From positions 62,001 to 126,000 of the forward strand of contig NZ_JAJFEQ010000003.1 of assembly GCF_020707265.1 (NCBI RefSeq): DNA of 64,000 nt, given 5' to 3'. The position numbers were made by a program, and so were the translations under genes. Numbering within the stretch: the stretch's first letter is position 1; every line of letters starts with the position of its first letter. Origin of the DNA: Massilia sp. IC2-477 (GTDB lineage Bacteria; Pseudomonadota; Gammaproteobacteria; Burkholderiales; Burkholderiaceae_D). This document shows positions 58,195 through 64,000 of the stretch, in pieces. Below the pieces are notes generated by a model, which saw only the letters and a list, made by a program, of their open reading frames with translations, searched no databases and had not been told where the DNA came from.

Positions 58195-59046
58195 TCAGCC
58201 CCAGTCGAGTTCCACCAGCAGGGCCTGGTGGTCGGAACCCTGTTCGCTCGCGTCCACCCGCACGCGCCGCACGCGCCCGGCCAGGTCGGCGCTGGCGAAC
58301 ACGTAGTCGAAGGTGAAGGGCGCACCGGCGCCGGGGCTGGCATCGTGCAGGCCCACCGTGGGCGCGTGGCGCCGGCCCGGCTGCACCAGCTGCCAGCAGT
58401 CGCGCCAGGGCTGCACGCCGTCGCCGAAGGGGGCCAGCAAGCGCTGGTGTTCGGGCGAGCCGGGCAGCATGTTGAAGTCGCCCGCCAGCAGGGCCGGCAT
58501 GGCGCGCGGCGGCACGGCGAACGGGCCGCGGCCGGGCGCGGGCGGGTTGGCGGCGTGCAGGCTCGCCTCGCGGTGCAGTTCGCGCAGGCGCTCGACCTGG
58601 GCCATGCGCTGGCGCTGCGAGAAATACTCGAGGTGCACGGCATGCACGCGCAGGGGGCCGCCGGGCGCCGCCACCGTCAGTTCGAGCGTGCTGCGCGGCA
58701 TGCTCATCACCTCGGGCGCGGACGGCCAGGGCAGGGAATGGCGGAACACCTGCAACACAGGGTGGCGCGCGAACACCATCATGCCGAAACGGCGACGCGC
58801 GCCTGGCCGGTCGCCTGGCTCGGCGGTGTCGCAGGCGAGGGCAGTAAAGCCGGTGTAGCCGGGCAGGCGTTCGCGCAGCATGGCGAACTGGTCTTCGCCA
58901 GCGGGGGTATAGCCGCTTGAAACTTCTTGAACACAAAGCATGTCAAAACTGCAAAAGCGGTCGAGGCATGCGATGATACGGTCGAGGTCGGTCTTGCCGT
59001 CCGGGCTGCGGCCGGACTGGATGTTCCAGGTGACGAGCTTGAACAT
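58195..59046 (-). CDS. Endonuclease/exonuclease/phosphatase (EEP) family hydrolase
   Basis: A 283-residue metal-dependent hydrolase: LVTWNIQSGR with Asn, the Glu of CVQEVSS, LAGDFNML with Asp and Asn, and the late GSDHQALLVEL with Asp-His. Family members cut DNA, phospholipids or sphingomyelin. No signal peptide, so cytoplasmic. Start ATG 59046 has AAAGGAC. Possible targets include nucleic acids or phosphodiester lipids; not decidable. Confidence 0.87.
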   Translation of the reverse strand: MFKLVTWNIQSGRSPDGKTDLDRIIACLDRFCSFDMLCVQEVSSGYTPAGEDQFAMLRERLPGYTGFTALACDTAEPGDRPGARRRFGMMVFARHPVLQVFRHSLPWPSAPEVMSMPRSTLELTVAAPGGPLRVHAVHLEYFSQRQRMAQVERLRELHREASLHAANPPAPGRGPFAVPPRAMPALLAGDFNMLPGSPEHQRLLAPFGDGVQPWRDCWQLVQPGRRHAPTVGLHDASPGAGAPFTFDYVFASADLAGRVRRVRVDASEQGSDHQALLVELDWG

Positions 59047-59146
59047 GAAGGGTCCTTTCAGTGGACCCACAGGCTAGCCTGCGGGCCCGGGAGGACGTTT
59101 GAACAAGGTCAGGCGTGCGGGGAAGCGGCGCCAGTGAGGAAGCTGA

Positions 59147-59482
59147 ATGTTTACGATGATCCTGCTGCTCTACCTGCAGCAGCACGGCGATGTGATGCTC
59201 GAGAGTACGAGCTTGCGCGGAACATACAAGACGAAGAAAGCCTGCGAGGCGGCCGCGGTGCGGGCGCGCGGGCCCTTGCCGACGCCGCAGGGCTATGCCG
59301 CGGCTTGGCACGACGCGCTCTGCATCCCGGTCAACCGCGGCGTGATCGTCAACGAGGGCAAGCCGGTCGACCTGGGCAAGCTGCTGCAGGGGCGCCCGCC
59401 GGTCGTGTGCGAAGGCACCGGCGCCTGGCGCCGGGTGGTGGAGCTGTGCGCGCCGACGGCCAAGGGCCCGGGGCCGCGCTAG
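59147..59482 (+). CDS. Hypothetical protein, 111 aa
   Basis: ATG 59147 preceded by GAGGAAGC. Starts with a short hydrophobic stretch (MFTMILLLYLQQHG), then a mixed region with YKTKKACEAAAVRARG and three Cys that could form disulfides. A weak N-terminal anchor or signal is possible. Convergent with the DUF4019 gene, four bases between. No family recognised. Confidence 0.55.
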   Translation: MFTMILLLYLQQHGDVMLESTSLRGTYKTKKACEAAAVRARGPLPTPQGYAAAWHDALCIPVNRGVIVNEGKPVDLGKLLQGRPPVVCEGTGAWRRVVELCAPTAKGPGPR

Positions 59483-59486
59483 GCGC

Positions 59487-59894
59487 TCAGTCCGAGGCGA
59501 CGGTGTAGCCGGTCACGCGCCACTTGCCATCCTGGTCGAGCACGGTGGTGACGTTCTCGCGCACCTGCTTGTCCTTCTCGAATTGCGAGTCGAACTCGAA
59601 CTTGACCCGCTTGCCGCCCGCTTCGGGCGCCGTGGTCACGAGTTTTCGTGCGCGCAGCTGGCCGAGCGGCAGGTGGACGGCGCTGAGCAGCATGTTCCAG
59701 GCGAACTTCGGGGTTTTGGCCCGCACCTCGTTCGCGCTTGCCTCGTAGGCGGCCGCATAGTTTTCGGCGTCCACCAGTTTCAGCCACTCCTGCGCCGCGC
59801 CGTGGGCGGCCGTGATGACCCGGCCCTCCTGGGCGTGGGCCGGGGCGGCGGACAGGCAGCAGACCGCGAGCACGGCGGCGATCATCGTTTTCAC
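59487..59894 (-). CDS. DUF4019 family exported protein
   Basis: A 135-residue protein with signal peptide (MKTMIAAVLAVCCLSAAPAHA) and the DUF4019 core: AAQEWLKLVDAENYAAAYEA, WNMLLSAVHLPLGQLRARK, and a C-terminal sheet (DGKWRVTGYTV). The start is best placed at GTG 59894, six bases after AAGGAG; the ATG at 59900 touches the SD. Family function is unknown; the fold is probably NTF2-like and periplasmic. Confidence 0.82.
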   Translation of the reverse strand: MKTMIAAVLAVCCLSAAPAHAQEGRVITAAHGAAQEWLKLVDAENYAAAYEASANEVRAKTPKFAWNMLLSAVHLPLGQLRARKLVTTAPEAGGKRVKFEFDSQFEKDKQVRENVTTVLDQDGKWRVTGYTVASD

Positions 59895-60026
59895 ATCCAT
59901 CTCCTTGTTCGTTGATGGCGGCATCTTAGCGTGCCGCGCCCCTGGCGAAAAAGGGGGCGCCGATGGAATGACGAAAACGAGGGGTCGCCGGCAGAAAACA
60001 AGGAATGGGCGCGCAGGCCGACAGTA

Positions 60027-60740
60027 TCAGTCGCGCTTCCATTGGGCGTGGCTCGGGCACTGGATTTCACCGGCTCGCCCGCCGCCGCCCTGCACGTCGA
60101 ACAGCACCTCGCCGCCGCCGACGGCGCCGCCGATCTTCGGCCCGACGCTGCCGCCGGTGCGGCACATGGTTCTTCCATTGCGGCGGAAGCGGTAGATGAC
60201 CTGTCCGTCGGGCGCAGTATAGGTCTCGCTGCTCACTCCCATGCCCCGGTCGATGTGGGCGGCTTCCAGCGCGCTGCGAAAGCGTGCCCAGGGCGTGTCG
60301 GCGACTTCGGGTACGCCTGATTTACCTTTCCTGAGCTCGCGGTCGATCGCACGGGCGTCGCGTTTGGCGCGGCCAACCATGGCATCGAGCGCCGGTTCCG
60401 CCGCTGGCGCCGGCTCGCTGATGGCGAAGGGATCGGCGCTTGGTGCCGGTGCATCGACTGCCGGCGTGATCGGCTCGGGCTCGCTGATTGCAGCCCTCGG
60501 GGCGTTGCGCGTACCGGGTGCAACGGGCGTGGCGGTGCGGAGTGGGGGAGGCTTGGGACGTACTTCCGCTTGCCGCGGCGCGGGAGGCAGCACGGGAAGC
60601 AGTTCGAACACGCGCTCCCCCTGCAGGTCCCGGGCCGGCGGATGCGCAAGCCGCCAGCTCCAGGCCAGCAGCAGGTGAACGCCCAGCGTGGCCAGCAAAG
60701 GCCAGCCGGGCGTGCGGCGTGGGTAAGCCGCGTAGGTCAA
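60027..60740 (-). CDS. TonB-like N-terminal, Pro-rich hypothetical protein, 237 aa
   Basis: One N-terminal membrane helix (GWPLLATLGVHLLLAWSW) followed by a Pro-rich periplasmic stretch (LLPVLPPAPRQAEVRPKPPP), the layout of TonB N-termini, but the C-terminal domain is not TonB: it has YTAPDGQVIYRFRRNG, CRTGG and GEIQCPSHAQ with two Cys. The start is a TTG one base after the stop of the M1 peptidase gene, so translation is probably coupled to it. Expression and function are uncertain. Confidence 0.66.
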   Translation of the reverse strand: MTYAAYPRRTPGWPLLATLGVHLLLAWSWRLAHPPARDLQGERVFELLPVLPPAPRQAEVRPKPPPLRTATPVAPGTRNAPRAAISEPEPITPAVDAPAPSADPFAISEPAPAAEPALDAMVGRAKRDARAIDRELRKGKSGVPEVADTPWARFRSALEAAHIDRGMGVSSETYTAPDGQVIYRFRRNGRTMCRTGGSVGPKIGGAVGGGEVLFDVQGGGGRAGEIQCPSHAQWKRD

Positions 60741-60741
60741 A

Positions 60742-63387
60742 TCACGACTTCGGTGCGGTCAATGCCTTCTTGATCGCCACGCAGCGCTGGTCTTCCTGCA
60801 GCGTGTCGAGCAGCGAGCGGCGGGTGCCGGCCGACAGCTCCTTCATGCTGTCGGCGGCGCGCTGCAGGCGCTGGACGCTCTGCGGCGTGCAGCTGGCCGG
60901 GATCATGGTGTTGGCATAGCTGCGCATGAACACCGGACCGGCCACCTTGTCGATCGCCGGCAGCTTCGCCAGGCGGTCATTGGCAGTCTGCTCGGCCAGC
61001 TTGTGCTGCTCGACCGGGTACATGGCGCCCATCGCCGTGCGCACGCGCGAGAACGGCAGCTTGGTCTTCAGGTCCTCCACGGTGGCCAGCCACTCGCCCT
61101 TGACCTTCGGATCCGGACGCACCACGGTGGCCGCGATGGCAGCGCCCTGGCCGGTGTCCGACTTGTCGCGCGCCTGCTCGGCTTCCACCAGCGCAGCCGC
61201 GCCCTGGTAATTGAAGCGGTTCAGGCGGTTGATGATGGCCCAGCGCTGGTCCTGGCTGATGTTCAGGCCTTCGGCGCCTTTACCCTCCAGCATGCCTGCC
61301 AGGCGCGCCAGTGCTTCCGGGCTGCTCGCCACGCTCATGTAGGCGCCGAACCAGCGGCGCTGGAAGTTGTCGTTGCCCTTGTAGGCGACCACGCCTTGCC
61401 AGGTCATGTCTTCCAGCGCCTTGGTGGTCTGGCGGCTGTAGGCATTGTTTAGGCCCATCGCATCGAGGTAGTACTTGGAGAACGTCACCTTGCCCAGCAC
61501 GTCGCCCAGCAGGGTGTAATCCTTCTCCTGCGGCGCATTGGCGAGGGCGACCTGGATGAATTCGTTGAGCGGCAGCTTGGCGTCGCGCACGCCGTCCCAC
61601 AGCGCCTGCCACAGCATGGCGCGCAGCAGCGGGTCGTCCACGCCGCCGAGGGTGGTACGGGCGGTGTCGAAACTGCGCTTGTCGAGGTTGACCTTCACGA
61701 AGCCCCAGTCCTGGTAGTTCGGATAGACCAAGTCCGGGCAGGCTGCGCCGACCATGCCTGGAACGGCGGTTTTGGCGCCCGAGTAGGTCACCGGTACGTT
61801 CTTGGCTAGTACCAGCTTGCCGTTCTCGAGCTTGAAGGCGCCGACCTGCACGCGCTGCTCGCGCAGGGTCGGCAGGGCCTTGCTCGGCGCGGTCTGCGCC
61901 AGCGAGAAGTCCTTGATCTTGCCGTTGGAGCAGCTGTAGCTGGCGGTGATGGTGTTCACGCCGGCCTGGTACAGCCAGTCCTGGGTCCATTTGCTCAGGT
62001 CGCGGCCGGCCGCTTCGCCGAGGCTGCCGATGAAGTCTTCCAGCTTCGCGTTCTGCCACGAGTACTTGACCAGGTAGTTGTGCACGCCCTTGCGGAACAC
62101 TTCTTCGCCCAGCATGTGGCGCAGCTGCTTCAGGGTCGAGGCGCCCTTCGAGTAGGTAATGGCGTCGATGTTGTCGAAGGCGTTGGCCGAGGAGGGCACC
62201 GGCACTTCGATCGGGTGCGTCGACACCTTCTGGTCCATGTTGTACGCACCCTGCTTGTCTTCCTGGTAGAAGGCCTGCCAGGCGTCCTTGAACTCGGTCG
62301 ATTCGGCCGTGGCCAGGGTCGCCATGAAGGACGCGAAGCTCTCGTTCAGCCACAGGCCGTTCCACCACTTCATGGTGACCAGGTCGCCGAACCACTGGTG
62401 CGCCATCTCGTGCAGGATGACTTCCGCCAGGCGCGCCTTCTGGGCGGCGGTCATCTCGGCCTTGTACAGGAAGCCGCCTTCGGCAAAGGTGATCGCCGCC
62501 GCGTTTTCCATGGCGCCGTACAGGAAGTCCGGCACCAGGAGCTGGTCATACTTCTCGAACTGGTAAGGGATGCCGAAGTAGTTCTCGAAGAAGGTGATGC
62601 CGCCCTTGGTGTAGCGGAACCAGTCCGCCGGGGTCACCTGCGCGGCGACGGACTGGCGCGCGAACAGGCGCATCGGGTACTTGCCGCTGTTGTCTTCCCA
62701 GACCCTATACGGACCCGCGTGCAGCGAGAAGTTGTAGGGGCTGAGCTTCTTGGTCTTCGGGAAGGTCCAGCGCTTGCCGCCGCTCGCATCCGCGATATTC
62801 GATTCGCGGGTGGTGGTGACCACGTGCCAGTCGGCCGGGGCATTGACGGTGACGGTGTAGGTGGCCTTCAGGTCGGGCTGGTCGAACACGGCGAACATCT
62901 GGTGCGCGGCGGCCGGCTCGAAGTGCGAGTAGGTATAGACGCGGCCATCGACCGGATCGACCATGCGGTGCAGGCCTTCGCCGTTGGTGCTGTGGGCGCG
63001 CTCGTAGCTGATGGTGACGGTGTTGCGGCCCTTGGCGAGGTCTTGCGGGGCCAGCGTGATGAACCAGTTGTTGTAGGCCGGGGTGACCTGCTTGCCGTTG
63101 ACGGTGACCGATTTCACGGTCGCCTTGTCGAGGTCGATCGTCAGGGCCGAATCGGTGTCCTTGAGGTCGAAGGTGACGGTGGTCGTGCCCGCGAAGTTTT
63201 CCTTGCCGGTGAGCGTGAAGTCGAGCACGTAGTCCACGTTCGACACGCGCGCCGAACGGGCCATGGCGTCCGCCTGCGACAGATAGGCGTTCTCGGCGCG
63301 TGCCGGAGCTGGGGCGGCGTGCGCGGCGTTGAAGGCAAGGGCGGAAGCGATGGCGATCGCCATCACGCGGGGTGCGAAGTGTTTCAC
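60742..63387 (-). CDS. Periplasmic M1-family aminopeptidase
   Basis: An 881-residue zinc metallopeptidase with signal peptide (VMAIAIASALAFNAAHA). The substrate motif GAMEN (291-295) and zinc site HEMAH (H326, E327, H330) with the third ligand E349 (WLNESFA) are intact. It trims N-terminal residues from peptides. M1 enzymes of this size with a signal act in the periplasm or outside. SD is weak. The upstream end adjoins a repeat hairpin; the downstream gene is coupled. Confidence 0.94.
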   Translation of the reverse strand: MKHFAPRVMAIAIASALAFNAAHAAPAPARAENAYLSQADAMARSARVSNVDYVLDFTLTGKENFAGTTTVTFDLKDTDSALTIDLDKATVKSVTVNGKQVTPAYNNWFITLAPQDLAKGRNTVTISYERAHSTNGEGLHRMVDPVDGRVYTYSHFEPAAAHQMFAVFDQPDLKATYTVTVNAPADWHVVTTTRESNIADASGGKRWTFPKTKKLSPYNFSLHAGPYRVWEDNSGKYPMRLFARQSVAAQVTPADWFRYTKGGITFFENYFGIPYQFEKYDQLLVPDFLYGAMENAAAITFAEGGFLYKAEMTAAQKARLAEVILHEMAHQWFGDLVTMKWWNGLWLNESFASFMATLATAESTEFKDAWQAFYQEDKQGAYNMDQKVSTHPIEVPVPSSANAFDNIDAITYSKGASTLKQLRHMLGEEVFRKGVHNYLVKYSWQNAKLEDFIGSLGEAAGRDLSKWTQDWLYQAGVNTITASYSCSNGKIKDFSLAQTAPSKALPTLREQRVQVGAFKLENGKLVLAKNVPVTYSGAKTAVPGMVGAACPDLVYPNYQDWGFVKVNLDKRSFDTARTTLGGVDDPLLRAMLWQALWDGVRDAKLPLNEFIQVALANAPQEKDYTLLGDVLGKVTFSKYYLDAMGLNNAYSRQTTKALEDMTWQGVVAYKGNDNFQRRWFGAYMSVASSPEALARLAGMLEGKGAEGLNISQDQRWAIINRLNRFNYQGAAALVEAEQARDKSDTGQGAAIAATVVRPDPKVKGEWLATVEDLKTKLPFSRVRTAMGAMYPVEQHKLAEQTANDRLAKLPAIDKVAGPVFMRSYANTMIPASCTPQSVQRLQRAADSMKELSAGTRRSLLDTLQEDQRCVAIKKALTAPKS

Positions 63388-63537
63388 GGGGTCTCCTGGA
63401 CAGCGCTATCGAGGCGCGTTAAAAATTAATCGCGCAAGAATAGCATGGGAGGGCTGTCATTTACACCACGTGCATATCGGTTTGCAGAGCGTATGTACGG
63501 TCTTGTGGTGCAAGGAGATTTTGGTGATTTGCTGAAG

Positions 63538-63571
63538 AACTTGGGTCCCGGCGAAGGCCGGGACCCAAGTT
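63538..63571. repeat. Perfect 15-bp hairpin, single-hairpin form of the GTCCCGGC repeat family
   Basis: AACTTGGGTCCCGGC (63538-63552), GAAG loop, and its exact complement (63557-63571). Same core as the right half of the 44999 element. It lies after the stop of the OYE-family gene and may end its transcription, though no U run follows. Confidence 0.82.
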
Positions 63572-63588
63572 TGCTGCCTAGCGACTGC

Positions 63589-64000
63589 TCAAGCGAGAGC
63601 AGGGTAGTCAATATACCCCTCCGCCCCCGGCGCATAGAACAGTTCCGGACGCGGCGTGTTCAGCGGTGCGTCCTGCTTGAGGCGCTGCGGCAGGTCGGGG
63701 TTGGCGATGAACCACACGCCGAAGGCCACCGCATCCGCTTCGCCCGAGGCGATCAGCTGCTGTGCGCTTTCCTTGGTCAGCTTTTCGTTGGCGATGTAGA
63801 CGCCGCCGAATTCCTTCTTGAGGTGGGCGCGCAGGCTGTCGTCGCCGATCGCTTCGCGGGCGCAGATGAAGGCGATGCCGCGTTTGCCCAGTTCGCGTGC
63901 GACGTAGCCAAAGGTCTCCGCCGGGGTCGAGTCGCCCATGTCATGCGAATCGCGGCGTGGCGCCAGGTGCATGCCAACGCGGTCGGCTCCCCACACCTCG
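63589..64000 (-). CDS. Alkene reductase, Old Yellow Enzyme family, 5' part cut by the window
   Basis: About 137 C-terminal residues of an FMN-dependent OYE/NemA-type enzyme are visible: VWGADRVGMHLAPRRD (Arg that binds FMN), GGVYIANEKLTKESA, and the end motif ADAVAFGVWFIANPDLPQRLK. These enzymes reduce activated alkenes and nitro compounds with NADPH. The start lies beyond 64000. The protein ends YIDYPALA, typical of the family. Confidence 0.92.
   Translation of the reverse strand, partial: EVWGADRVGMHLAPRRDSHDMGDSTPAETFGYVARELGKRGIAFICAREAIGDDSLRAHLKKEFGGVYIANEKLTKESAQQLIASGEADAVAFGVWFIANPDLPQRLKQDAPLNTPRPELFYAPGAEGYIDYPALA

Overview
The window is about 65% GC chromosomal DNA from a betaproteobacterium, most likely Oxalobacteraceae (Massilia or a close relative). 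This rests on inference: a PEP-CTERM surface protein of the FxDxF type, very many hybrid histidine kinases and diguanylate cyclases, a YfiR/TonB-receptor signalling cluster, an NHEJ ligase/Ku pair, and abundant REP-like GTAGGGTGGGCGG repeats. There is no rRNA, CRISPR array, phage, transposase or plasmid gene. Both window edges cut a gene.

Layout. 1-8.1 kb: a cut PAS-GGDEF cyclase, an arylsulfotransferase lipoprotein broken by a frameshift, a copper ATPase behind a textbook CueR-type promoter and fused in frame to a CopZ-like domain, and a MASE4 hybrid kinase. 8.2-13.7 kb: a Pat-like protein acetyltransferase, RhlE helicase, a 41-residue lipoprotein and an outer-membrane barrel. 13.9-24.6 kb: a LytS/LytTR pair, aldo/keto reductase, NTF2-like protein, type II NADH dehydrogenase, a soluble NarX-like kinase divergent from a hemerythrin, a REC-kinase-REC hybrid, an HhH-like small protein and a REC-GGDEF cyclase. 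24.8-34.6 kb: a methionine-synthase-like gene overlapping a large PAS/GAF hybrid kinase, a PAS-REC protein, a candidate small RNA, and a TonB receptor - YfiR - CHASE8 hybrid kinase operon. 34.8-40.7 kb: the PEP-CTERM gene, three identical tRNA-Arg(ACG) units and a propeller-type sensor kinase. 40.7-51.4 kb: a stress block with LigD, catalase, an App1-like phosphatase, Ku and a general-stress SDR. 51.6-64 kb: a GAF-GGDEF cyclase, SulP transporter, acyltransferase, ArsC, a beta-helix lipoprotein, a thioesterase, an EEP-family hydrolase, a periplasmic M1 aminopeptidase and a cut OYE-family reductase.

Two themes stand out. Eleven signalling genes (histidine kinases, receivers, cyclases) lie in 64 kb, none with an HPt protein nearby, so the phosphorelay partners are elsewhere. 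The 42-51 kb block gathers DNA end joining (LigD, Ku), peroxide defence (catalase) and a general-stress dehydrogenase, as expected of a desiccation- and oxidation-exposed soil or surface bacterium.

The most unusual non-coding signals are: (i) REP-like elements in inverted pairs whose apical 27-nt palindromes keep a CCA-N-TGG centre while arm sequences differ between copies with every change compensated; (ii) a minus-strand transcript candidate at about 29.9-30.0 kb with a consensus -35, C/U-rich anti-Shine-Dalgarno stretches and a strong terminator; (iii) a 147-bp perfect direct repeat carrying a complete tRNA-Arg transcription unit. Start codons were chosen by Shine-Dalgarno (SD) position and signal peptides; all functions are read from motifs, not from database searches.
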